Below, one piece after another: positions 1 to 9,927 of a DNA stretch of 64,000 nucleotides. Position numbers and translations under genes: made by a program. The stretch is from Excoecaria cochinchinensis (taxonomy: Eukaryota; Streptophyta; Magnoliopsida; Malpighiales; Euphorbiaceae). Position 1 is the stretch's first letter; the number at the start of each line of letters is the position of its first letter. The stretch is taken from positions 4,898,001-4,962,000 of the forward strand of contig CANTUQ010000076.1 in assembly GCA_947683425.1 (NCBI GenBank). The letters are read 5' to 3'. The notes beneath the pieces were generated by a model. It was not told the DNA's origin. It did not search any database and saw nothing but the letters and a program-made list of their open reading frames with translations.

Positions 1-625
1 CAAGTCGCTTTTTCCTTTCCCCTTTTCTTCTTACTTGATTTTTCAACTAATTTATCAATAAATTCCATATCTATAATCATCTCTATAGAATTTTGAACCC
101 ACTAAGAGAAGAAGAAGAGAAGAAGAGAAGAACTAACTTACCAATTTAATTCTTTAATTACTCAACTTCAATTAGCAAACCAGATTATTTTTGAATTAAT
201 TTAGCTTATAATTTATGTATGAATTGAGAGAAAAGATGCAGAATTATGGCTAAATTCTTTTTTTCTTTTCTTTTCCAGCCGAGAATGGCCATTAAAGATA
301 ATTTCCCAATTTCGCCTTCTGAGCATGCTATGTGTTCTCACCAAATTATGCATGTTATTTATATACCTTGGTTGATTTCCCTCTTAATCCCTTAATTCTT
401 TATTTGATCCAATTTAGCATATAGCTATCCTCTTTCAATTCAATTAACCCAAATTAAAATTCTATTTAAATACTACATAATTATCATTTTCCAAATTTTC
501 CACATCTTAAGATTAATTCCAATTATGCCACTTATTGATGTGTCAAATATTTAAGCATGCATTTCGAATCACCATTTCACCATAAACAACATCAATACTA
601 CTAGGGTGTATTTTGGGTCATTATA
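1..625 (-). mobile_element. partial LTR (start of a minus-strand chromovirus-like LTR)
   Basis: Read on the minus strand from 625, the sequence opens TATAATGACCCAAAATAC, matching the start of solo LTR E (TGTAATGCCCCAAAATC) and solo LTR H, with the TG start decayed to TA. About 260 bases in lies a TATA box, as in LTR E. Pyrimidine-rich and purine-rich stretches follow towards base 1. The rest of the LTR, and any internal region, lies outside the window. It sits against gag-like sequence of Tat-1, so it probably inserted there. No target duplication can be tested because the other end is not seen. No gene is visible here. Confidence 0.6.
357..365 (-). promoter_or_regulatory. TATA box of the partial LTR
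   Basis: The minus strand reads TATATAAATA about 260 bases from the LTR start at 625. LTR E has TATATATAAATA at an equivalent distance. This would place U3 at under 300 bases and most of the LTR in the transcribed part. Transcription is inferred, not shown. Confidence 0.5.
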
Positions 626-1864
626 ATCATAGCCATGTTGGTAAGCTTTTTGGCCAATTTAGCTCCCCACTTCGGGTTTGCACCTATAATGCAACCTACA
701 TTAGTCGAACCACCTCTCGATTGGTAAACACATATGGGTTCTCCAGTTGTACCCCCACCTATTACAAGCGAATGCAATGTGGCACCCAGAGCTAACTTAT
801 TTGATTTTAATAGAGTTAAGGAGCTAGCCCGTGATAACCTAGATTTGGACTGTATAAAGGATGAGGTGGAAGAACCAATTAGGCCTTAGGTGATGAAGGG
901 GAAGTTTCAAGACCTAATTGTTAAGAGGATGGAGGAGAAGGTCGAAGCCATGGCTAATGCCTAGAGGATATATACCTTAATGGGGATGAAATGCTACCTC
1001 ATCAATTTAAGATGCCGGATTTATTGAAGTTTGATGGCACATCAAATCCCTCTACGCACATCAAGTAGTAATCATTGGTCATAAAAGGGATGGTGCTCAC
1101 CAAAAGGCAAAAGGTTGATTATTTTAGTCTTAGTTTAGTTGAGCCCACCATTAACTGGTACCATGGGCTGGATATAAGAACAAAAGAGGATAGGGACAAA
1201 CTGACAAAGGAGTTTTATAAGTAATATGACTGTAGCACCAGGATAGAGGTCGTTGTAGCTAAAACTTGATGAGTCTTTCTATGAGTACCTTACTCGATGG
1301 AAGAATAGGGTGTTGGAGATGAAAAGAAAGCCTGAGACCTATGATCAAATTCAGTTGTTCATCTGTAATCCTAGCCTCTATTTGATGGTGGGACGAATGA
1401 TGAAAGACTGGGATTCCTTAAAAGACATAGCCATTGAAAATAAAAGTGAGTACATAGCAAAGAAGGCCAGTTTGACAAGTTCCAATTCTGGTGGATACAA
1501 TAACAACTAGAAGGGTTATGGTAATTTTAGCTATAATAAGGGAAACAATAGCAGGAACAGTGGGGGAAGCAGTGGACGAACAATTGAAGCTTTAGCTACT
1601 CATATTAATTCTATGCAATATTTGAATCTGGGCAAGTTATTATCTTAGTTCTTGGCCCAATTTTCCAAACAAGGGAAATTGCAACCTCTACCACTGAAGC
1701 CGACCCAAAGTCAGGGATAGCTTGGTCACCGGTCTGATTGGTATTATACATATCACCAGCACACAAGTGATGAAACTAACAATTATAAAACCTTAAGGGA
1801 CCACATCTTGGGCTTGATCGATACAAAGTAACGGAATGATCTCGATAAGAAAGGGAAGGGGAAG
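626..1864 (+). pseudogene. Tat/Ogre-type gag remnant (Tat-1, first segment)
   Basis: Decayed gag of a plus-strand Tat-type element. Readable blocks are MPDLLKFDGTSNPSTH near 1009, a WYH block near 1156, ESFYEYLTRWKNR near 1273, the open stretch 1310-1507 and a Gly/Asn/Ser-rich stretch near 1490-1575. Near 1740-1800 is WYYTYHQHTSDE, resembling the C-x2-H-x4-H zinc-finger-like block of Tat gag but with its cysteine lost. Several in-frame stops interrupt it (for example near 886, 961, 1069 and 1510). Gag normally packages element RNA into cytoplasmic particles; this copy cannot make it. The segment is cut at 1864 by element A and resumes at 12449. Confidence 0.8.
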
Positions 1865-3109
1865 TGTGACGCGCGCTGAACCTAGCAACGGCCCTCGTTG
1901 AACCCGCTTTTAGGGCTCGAGGGATTGGTTCACATCTTTTTGATCTTGGGAATCATGAGTCATTTTGGATGCCTCCTTCCCAATAGAACACTGGAAAGGA
2001 TCATCTAGCCTCACGATGCCTTTAGGCACCTTTGAGGTATTTTGGAGTCGCCACAAAATTTACGAGAAATTGGAAAATGTCTCTAACCTCTATTGGTATG
2101 ACCCAGAGATGGTGTTCGGAACTTCACTCTTATTAATGACATAGGTTAAATTTATAATTGAGCTTTTTAAGAAATTAAAATTCCATCTCTCATCTCACGG
2201 GATAATACATTGAATTTAAAGCGCATTGCAAGCATATTGGAAAGCGACAAATAAAGCAATAAGTAAATAAATAAATAATAAAGCAATGAGTAAATAAATA
2301 AATTACAAATAAGAAATTTAATGGGACAGAACAATCCCCCAAAATAATAAAGCATAAATAATAAAACTTGCCCCAAAATTAATTACAAGGGCCCAAAAAC
2401 AAAAGAATAAAAATAATCAAAATGCATAAAAGTAATTAAAATGAATCATACATAAATCGGGTAATTTATTATTTTTAGGAACATTGATTCCTTTTTTATT
2501 AACTTAAAAATTAGAGAACCATTTTTTGGGCATTGACTAGGAAAACTGGGATGAGTGATCCAGTTTTATGAAAAATTACTTCTCCATTTAGTAGTGAGAT
2601 TTTATTGGTTAAAATAGGACATTGGTCCAATTTATTAAGAAAAGCCCTAATTTATTAATTATTATAAAAAACATGACTTTCTATAATACGGATAATTAAT
2701 AAAAACATTTTACATAAAACATGTAAAAATAATAGAATAAAAAAAATACGAAATTTAAAATGCAAACCCTAAATTGGATAGCTTTTAATTCTCCGATCCT
2801 CCAACCCGAGCATGAATGTGACTCACACAAATATACAAACGTTGAACCCACAAAACAAATAGAACAAAGTAAAATGTTAGTAAAATGATTTAAAAGAATA
2901 ATACATGAACGAAAAACTAAATGAAGATTAGTAAACAAACAAATTAAATAAATTAGTAAGATAATTAAATTCAAATAGATAACACTGCAGTACGTTAATA
3001 TTTACTAATAGATAAAATGAACTGAGATAAAAAAAGATAAAAAAAAAATAAATATCATGCGTTTACGCTGGACGGTCGGGAGAATAGGGGACACGAAGAG
3101 CTGAAAGGG

Positions 3110-3242
3110 GAGGAGATCGGGCATGCACGACTTGTGCATGTATTGCTTGAGTGGTGCAATGCATTCATGACTCGTGAATGCATTGCACGAGTTTTGCAAT
3201 GCATTCACGACTCGTGCATGCATTCCACGAGTCATGCAGTCT
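3110..3242. repeat. Palindrome cluster in element A 3' LTR
   Basis: Repeated short palindromes around TGCACGAGTCGTGCA and TGCATTCACGACTCGTGCA; the units alternate CACGAGTCGTG-type cores with GCATGCATT spacers. The same cluster, one unit shorter, is in the 5' LTR (11185-11266). The core CACGAGTCGTG also occurs in chromovirus F and, slightly changed, in chromovirus I. Confidence 0.85.
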
Positions 3243-3995
3243 GATCTGGGAAATGCGAGACGCTCTCCATTGATCGAATGGTAAAAGGAAAATAACGACA
3301 CTATCCGATCAGGAAAAAGCGAAATCTGACCAGTGAATCATGATTCAAGCAAAAAAAAAGATAAAATCCGATCAGTAACCAGAATACAAGCAAAAATAAG
3401 TCATGACTCAAACAACCAGAAAAATAGAGAAGAATGGAGGAAATGATAACATACCAACGAATGCAATATCAGGCGATCAAAACAAGCAAAATATCATGCG
3501 AACTAAAGCAACAAACAAACTTATTTAATCATGACAACAATGAACATGCGATAAACAAGTTAATAAGATCAAATAAGCAATTTATATACAATAGGTACAA
3601 TGAAAAGAATTAACTAGCACAGCAAAACGAAAAAAAGAAATAAAAAGAAAAGAAGAAGGAAGAAAGAAAAGGAATAGAGAGATGGCTATTCAGTATTTAC
3701 CCTCAGATATTGATCTTTGCAAATGAAAGGTTTATGATTTTCCTCTTTGCTTTTGTTAAAAAGTGAAAATACAGATTGATGAAAACTTTAAACAAGATTT
3801 TCCTTAACGAAAAATAAAAGCTGGAGGATGATTGAGTCTCAAACTTCAAGAATTGATTTCCTGGGTTAAGAGCAATCTCAGAATGCTTCAAGAACAAAAA
3901 TCACTTTCTTGCTCTCCAAGCTGCTCTTTTCTCTGTGTTTTTCTTTTCGGTGCTTTCAAAAAACATCTCCCCCCTTTCCAGTTTCTTAACTTTTC

Positions 3996-4004
3996 TTTTT
4001 ATAT
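3996..4004 (-). promoter_or_regulatory. TATA box of element A 3' LTR
   Basis: The minus strand reads GATATAAAAAG about 365 bases after the LTR start. The 5' LTR has the same motif at 12027-12035. It is the best candidate core promoter by sequence alone. Confidence 0.45.
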
Positions 4005-4104
4005 CTCAGAGAAGGTTAGCTCATTTCCCACCAAATCAAACATAAACCCTTGTTTTTCAAACCAAATCCCCATGAAAAATGGGAGAAGGGACGTGCTGGA
4101 GCAT

Positions 4105-4200
4105 GGGGCGCATGAGGCAGGTGAGATTTTCATCTCACCTGTGAAATGGGCCTCACGTGGTGAGGCTACATCTCACCAATGTGAGATGGGCCTCACCCCA
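4105..4200. repeat. Second inverted-repeat cluster in element A 3' LTR
   Basis: Consecutive small stem-loops: GGTGAGAT-TTTC-ATCTCACC and GCCTCAC-GTG-GTGAGGC, followed by related half-units. The 5' LTR copy (12142-12275) has one extra unit, so the cluster changes in copy number. Confidence 0.75.
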
Positions 4201-4365
4201 TAGGCCCTAGAAAACTCTTTCCATTTTTCATATTTTAAATAAAAAAACGAAAAATATTTTTTTTTGAGGAAATCATCACTTCTATCTGTCTTTTGCCTGC
4301 AAACAGGTATCATTTTCATCATTGGGTAACTTCGGTCTGGCTTGCCTCAGGACCCGGTGTCTACA

Positions 4366-4385
4366 GTTACCCCCAGTTTTGGAGA
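4366..4385 (-). other. Polypurine tract of element A
   Basis: Directly upstream of the 3' LTR on the minus strand is AAAACTGGGGGTAAC, in the position where plus-strand DNA synthesis is primed in LTR retrotransposons. Element C has AAAATTGTGAGCAAC at the same place. Confidence 0.65.
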
Positions 4386-4459
4386 ACGTAGTGCTTGGGT
4401 GCCTAGGTGAGCCAAAACTCAAAGAAGGAAAGAAGAAGCGCGTACCTGAGGCAGCTGTC

Positions 4460-5060
4460 TTCCTGAACTGGGTGGTGCGTCGAGCCTACTCCAGACTTAC
4501 AAAATGCGAGGGTTGCTCTTCTGAGATGCACCGAGTCTGCGCCAGACTTACAAAGTGCGAGGTTGTTCTTCTGAACTGCACCAAGCCCGTTCTAGGCTTA
4601 CAAATGCGGGGTTGTTCTTATGAACTGCATCGAGCCCACTGTAGGCTTACAAAGTGCGTGGAGTGCTCTCTGAGCTGCACTGAGCCCATTCTAGGCTTAC
4701 AAAGTGCAGGGGTTGCTCTCCTGAACTGCACCGAGCCCGTTCTAGCCTTATAAAGTGCGGGGGTTGCTCTCTGAGCTGCACCGAGCCCGTTCTAGGCTTA
4801 CAAAGTGCGGGTGCACTGAGCCCGCTCTAGGCTTACAAAGTGCGAGGGTTGCTCTCTGAGCTGCATCGAGCCTGTTCTAGGCTTTTAAAGTGCGGGGGTT
4901 GCTCTCTAAGCTGCACCGAGCCCATTATAGGCTTACAAAGTACGGGGGTTGCTCTCTAAGCTACACCGAGCCCGTTCTATGCTTACAAAGTGTGGAATTA
5001 TTCTTCTGATGGTGATGCGCTGAGTCTGCTCAAAACTTACAAAGCGCGAGAACTGCTATT
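4460..5060. repeat. Tandem array, about 51-bp units, in element A
   Basis: About eleven imperfect units carrying CACCGAGCCCGTTCTAGG and CTTACAAAGTGCGGGGG. Unit length is mostly 50-62 bases. It lies between the last pol-derived sequence and the 3' LTR. The 143-residue open frame across its start is an artefact of the repeat. Confidence 0.85.
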
Positions 5061-5079
5061 GGATTGAAAGGATTTGTAA

Positions 5080-5610
5080 AAACTTAATGCTCAAAAGAGA
5101 TCGGGGATGTTTTAGAAGAAGGACTTAAGGGATAATGCTCCAAAGAGACTGAAAATGCCTTGTAAAAGGACTTAAAGATAACACTCTGAAGACTTAAAGA
5201 TAATGCTCCGAAGAGACTAAGAATGCCTTGTAAAAGGACTTAAAGATAATGCTCTGAAGAGACTGAGAATGCCTTGTAAAAGGACTTAAAGATAACGCTT
5301 CGAAGAGACTAGAATGCCTTGTAAAAGGACTTAAAGATAATGCTTCGAAGAGACTGAGAATGCCTTTAAAAGACTTAAAGACAATGCTCCAAAGAGACTT
5401 AGAATGCCTTGTAAAAGGACTTAAAGATAATGCTATAAAGAGATTGAAAATGCCTTTAAAGAAGGACTTAAAGATAATGCTCCGAAGAGGCTGAGAATGC
5501 CTTTAAAGAAGGACTTAAAGATAATGCTCCGAAGAGACTGAGAAAGCCTTTAAAGAAGGACTTAAAGATAATGCTCCGAAGAGACTAAGAATGCCTTTAA
5601 AGGACTTTAC
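5080..5610. repeat. Tandem array, about 47-bp units, in element A
   Basis: About ten units with GGACTTAAAGATAATGC, CGAAGAGACTGAGAATGCC and a GTAAA or TTTAAAG spacer. Spacing is 47 bases in the most regular part (5464, 5511, 5558). It is unrelated by eye to the adjoining array. A weak cousin with GAGGACTT cores is at the same relative place in element C (44690-44870). Confidence 0.85.
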
Positions 5611-7769
5611 AAGTTACCACATGACTTCAACTTGCACATGTTTCTTCTTGACTTTATTGTGCCAAAGCTATCGTTTGGTTTTGCCTTTTCCTGTAACATC
5701 ATTAGCACCAAGGCATGTACAAAAGATTGTGTGTGCATAATGTGCATGAAATGTATACATAAAGCTATAAACACGAAACACAAACAAATGATTAATGTAC
5801 GAAATTATTTGTACACAACTATACGCGTGAAGGATTGAATCCACGTGATATACAGGAGGATATGCAAAAGATCTATGCATGTGAGATGCAAAAATGGATA
5901 GACCAAATCCTAGGTGGTCAAGAGATTTGTTGAGGGTACTGCTCGGCTGCTCTCATTGTCTGATGCCCCCAAGGATCTAGAAAAGCATCGTCTTGGCTTT
6001 AGGGTTTCTAACCCATAATCTTTTTAAAGAGAACTGACCCGTGCACATCTTTGCCCACTGGTCAATGAGCATTTTTCTCCCAAAACTTTAACTTGTGTCC
6101 TGCACCATATGCCTGAAGGGAAGTTATTCGAAGTAATGTCGCCTTATCACTCCAGGCTTCAAAAGTCATTATTTTAAAGGTAGTGCGGCCCTTGTGAATT
6201 TTCACACTAGCTTTTCTTAGCGGGAAATGCGTCCCCTTAGGGATTTTCACATGACCATGTGCCTTATTTTTTGCCTGGAATGGACCCAACCCAATCTAGC
6301 GGCTTTTATTAATTTCCTTTTTTATAGGATAGACTGCCTGTTCCCAGGTTTTCACCCTGCCCTTTGGCCTAACTTTTGCTTAGAGCACCAATTACGGTTT
6401 TCATCTCTAACGGCCTTTTTTTTTTTTACAGATTGTAAAGAAGGCTGAAGTTGTTGCCAAAATTCTTTCAGGCACGATCGGCATGCCCTTGCATCTTGGA
6501 TCATGGTTGCTTGAGCTTAACTGTTATCATGAAGGTATTATAGGATTGGTTTCACAGTTGATAACAGGATGAGTCGGCTGAAAGACTCAAGTGATGAGAG
6601 TGGCAGAGAGTAGATAGTAACAATGTGCTAGTCAACTTTGAGTATACAAGATGAATTGCTCTGATCATATCAACATATTATGGCATAAATGCACATGTTT
6701 CAGTTTGATTTCATTACACATGATCATTATTTGGCATTAATCTCAAAAATACAGAACCTCACCTAATCTCGGGATGGATCTTGAAAGCATCAAACTCCTG
6801 TTATCAATTAGCCCTCTTTGATTTTCATGATTGAATATTTTCTTTCAGCTCTTATTTATTTTTTCTTTGAACATAGATTCTAGATCCAATGTTGGGGACG
6901 AGACTTAACTCAAATGCATGAATGCACTCGTGGCTCCCTGCTTGAAGCTTAAGAAAGACCATATGCCTCTTCTTACGTACCGAACCCTATTAGAAGGTCA
7001 TCTCCGCTAATTGGATAAGACTGAACTAAGAATTAAGAGGTCTTACCTTGGTTGCAACGTTAGACTTAGGTAGATGGCTGTCAAAGAAAGACCAGGTCGC
7101 TAGAGAAAAATGGCTGCAATATTTACTCGACTGATTGGTGAACCGTTCTTAGCTCAGTTGCATATGTAAAGGTATTCTTGAATTTGGGCTTGATAACATT
7201 TTAGCTCATCAAGATTAGAATAACAATTAAAAAGATAATCGTCAAAACTCGTCAAGTGGTTACTACCTTGAGCTCTATTTCCTCTTTTTTTTTTCTTTTT
7301 TCTCTTTTTTTTCTTGTTTTTCCCTCTTTTTTTTCTATGTCTCTGACCATGCTGAGTTTGTGAATAACTAAACCCTCTTCCCTATGTGTAAACTCATCCT
7401 TATCTGGGCGAGCTTTGATAGCCCAAAAGATTATCAATGAAGTACATCCGTCCTTATTAGAGCAGCCATTCTTCTAAGAGGAGATAAAAATCATTTTAGG
7501 CGAAGGGTAGTTTCAACATGTGCAACAACAAAATCGGTACGCATTTAGCATACCAAAATAAAGGCTCAATGGGCTAGCAAGTGATTGCAAAACAAGGGTA
7601 GGAAATGGTCATTTAGAGAGCTATAGAAAGAAATGGTTGTCTAAATCATTTTCTAGGTTCCGTCTTATCCAAGGATTGCTTTGATGGGTAATCAGAAAGG
7701 TTCTTGTGCTCGTAATGAGTTTTCATCCAATCCCCTTTTTGCAACTAGTTTTTCTTTTATCACTTTTTC
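5611..7769 (-). other. Non-coding 3' region of element A
   Basis: No supported gene. Two blocks are shared with element C: about 5690-6050 with about 44330-44650, and about 6880-7720 with about 45865-46970. The shared text includes CAATGTTGGGGACGAGAC and AATCGGTACGCATTTAGCAT. Poly-pyrimidine runs lie near 7280-7335. In a complete Tat element pol would lie between the linker at 7770 and this region. Confidence 0.7.
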
Positions 7770-8040
7770 CTATTTTTTTTTCAGCTCCAAGAATTTTTCT
7801 CTCTCCAGGAGTTATATCAGATGCTATCAAGATTTTCTTTGGGTTTTCTAAAGTTCCAAGACTAAATACAGTAGTATTAATTGAATTAATGTAAAAATGT
7901 ATGGATCATAATCATGTGAAATGAAATCAGTAGAAACATTCATGCAAATAGGCAAAATCGTTCATTTTATTGGAATTACAAAGATTGTCATAAGAAGTTC
8001 TTAGAATAAAAGAACAAAGCATCTAAAACATAGTCTTTTT
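7770..8040 (-). pseudogene. Pol linker fragment before reverse transcriptase (element A)
   Basis: The minus strand encodes FSLGTLENPKKILIASD near 7860-7800 and MNDFAYLHE near 7960. These match the acidic linker of Tat-2 (FNLGTTENPKEILIASN and LNDFAYLHD, 53155-53320). It is joined directly to gag-derived sequence, so the protease region is deleted; it also stops before reverse transcriptase. No function can remain. Confidence 0.8.
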
Positions 8041-8816
8041 CTCATTTCCGCTAGCACAGGTGTTATAGTCAATGGTCCATTATCATTCTTGAGAACCGTC
8101 ATCCTTCCCCACTTAGGTACTCAATTTATCTTCCTCTCCTTCTTTCGCTCATCTGGGTCAGAGATCTGCTTGCTATCAATGAGGTCTTGTACCTGGTCCC
8201 TTAAAGTTCGACAATAGTTCGTCAGATGCCCGGTGTGTTGGTGGAAGGCACAATACTAATCCGCCCTGTGATTGGGATGTCCCTGGCTTCTGGCGGGCAT
8301 AGGATGCAACGGTTGTAATATCCCCTCCTTCATCAACTTCTTTAAAACCCATGACAAGGATCTACCCAAATCAGAATAGTGCCTTTGATTCATTTTCGTG
8401 GTTAGCACTCCCGTCCTCTTAACATTGCCCTTATTGTTGTTGCGGATACCCGGGCTTTCCTTTTTCAGAGCATGCATCCTCACTGTATCTTCACCCTCTT
8501 CAGGCATAATGTCCCATTCTAGAGTAGATCCCATATCTCCTCTTTGCTCGACTGGTGAAACAAATGTAACCTTGTCTCTAGGCTTGGAAGTAAAAGGAGA
8601 CGCTGCTGTCATCGCTGTATAGGCCTTATCGACAGTGGCCGGCCTAACTTGGTTAAGGGTAATCGCCATAATTTGAGCCTGAAGAACTAGCACCATGGCA
8701 TCCATCCTTTCCTTAATCGTGGCCAACAACCTCTTTTCGAGCTCTTCAAGCCTTCCATCTATCTCTTGGGCAATTAAAGCACGAGTCTCTTTAATCTATT
8801 GTGAAGAATTGGCCAT
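8041..8816 (-). pseudogene. Tat-type gag with internal deletion (element A)
   Basis: The minus strand opens with ATG at 8816-8814 and meets a TAG within seven codons. A charged, probably coiled-coil stretch follows (LIAQEIDGRLEELEKRLL), then the open frame 8729-8256. Its C-terminal part has SWVLKKLMKEGILQPL, typical of Tat gag, and continues past a stop into CAFHQHTGH and a following cysteine, the C-x2-H-x4-GH-x5-C zinc-finger-like block. The central capsid domain is missing. The gene is broken by an early stop, a stop near 8256 and a stop near 8125. Confidence 0.8.
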
Positions 8817-9927
8817 TCTTGAAAATTTTGAATTCCTATTAATTGCCCTCAATCCTGATCCTGATCCTAACCCCAGATAAAAGGTCCTCTAATGGTGACT
8901 GTGGGAACCCCAAAACCACTTGGACAAATGGTCTACAGTGGCTGAAAAATTAAGGAGTTAAAATGATGCATGAATATTATATAATGCATGATTGTGCTAT
9001 GCAAATGGTCTTCGATGAGTGAAAGATCAATAGATTACAATGATACGATGTGATGCATGAAAAAATTTAACATAGGATGATATGTATATGTGAAAAATAA
9101 TATGTAGACAAAAGGATATACACACACAAAATGAAATGTATGTTTTGTTTTGTTTTTTTATTTTATTTTATTAATATGCATGAATGGCACGTGATGCATG
9201 AGCATGCTATGCAACATTTACAACCACATGCAAGTAGATAGATCCTTCCAACCTTATCACTCCCAAACACGAGGTAGTGCGGTCTCTTTCCTAGGTGGGC
9301 TTTATCCAAAATAGGGAACCCATTGGACATGTATAGTGCACGGTAAAAAACTTGTAGCATAACATCTCTTTCCTAATGTACATTTGTATAAGTGTTTTGC
9401 CATTATGTATTTAAATAATTCAACTAAATTAAGATGGGCCCACCGGGGCATGAAAGCCTTTGATGAAGACCATTGAATTTGATTGATTTTGTTCAATATA
9501 TGATGGCCCAAATAGCAAGCACGGTATCATGGTACATTTCACCTAGTGGAAGTATCTATTACCATTACATGTGCTTTGGACAAAGGTGGTGTTACTTTAT
9601 ATCTACCCAAGCATGGTCCCTACCAACGGGTCTAGCACATCATGAGCATAGCGACTAATCGGATCTCCATTTGATATACCATTTGATGGTATGAGGCTTG
9701 GGCTAGTGATTATCCCGAGCACTTCCCTAGAATGAGTGAAAGTAGGGTCATGTTTTAGGAACGCACTGGGGTAGATAGGAGACCAACTAACATAATTCTA
9801 TGGCTCTAGTGGATGCAATGCAATTTCGATTAGAAATGGAATTTTTGATTCTTAACAACTTAATTATAATTTTAACTTAAGTCACTTGTGAAGTGAAGTT
9901 TCGATCGTTCCCTAGTGGAGTTGCCAG
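8817..9927 (-). other. 5' leader and primer-binding site of element A
   Basis: Non-coding leader between the 5' LTR and gag. Immediately inside the LTR (9927 downward, minus strand) is CTGGCAACTCCACTAGGG, the primer site form I associate with Tat/Ogre elements and a tRNA-Arg primer (from memory of the family). About 9200-9927 matches 48600-49318 of element C. A TTTTA-rich stretch lies near 9150-9175. No gene is seen. Confidence 0.75.

Larger units (their letters stand above)
1865..4365 (-). repeat. 3' LTR of element A
   Basis: Direct repeat of 9928-12443. The minus strand starts TGTAGACACCGGG at 4365 and ends CGCGTCACA at 1865. It contains a TATA motif (3996-4004), an inverted-repeat cluster (4105-4200) and a palindrome cluster (3110-3242). 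The remainder is AT-rich and non-coding; small open frames here are not supported as genes. Confidence 0.9.

Noticed and set aside
4322..4753. 143-residue frame with repeated Cys, as a possible secreted peptide
   Set aside because: It starts in the LTR and covers the 51-bp tandem array; the repeat explains the periodic cysteines and there is no conserved counterpart in element C.
6062..6448. Two opposing frames of 75 and 73 residues as a possible host gene fragment
   Set aside because: They overlap each other, lie in the non-coding body of element A and have no recognised motif or splice context.
8398..8622. Plus-strand 74-residue frame
   Set aside because: Shadow of the minus-strand gag of element A, which has recognisable Tat motifs.
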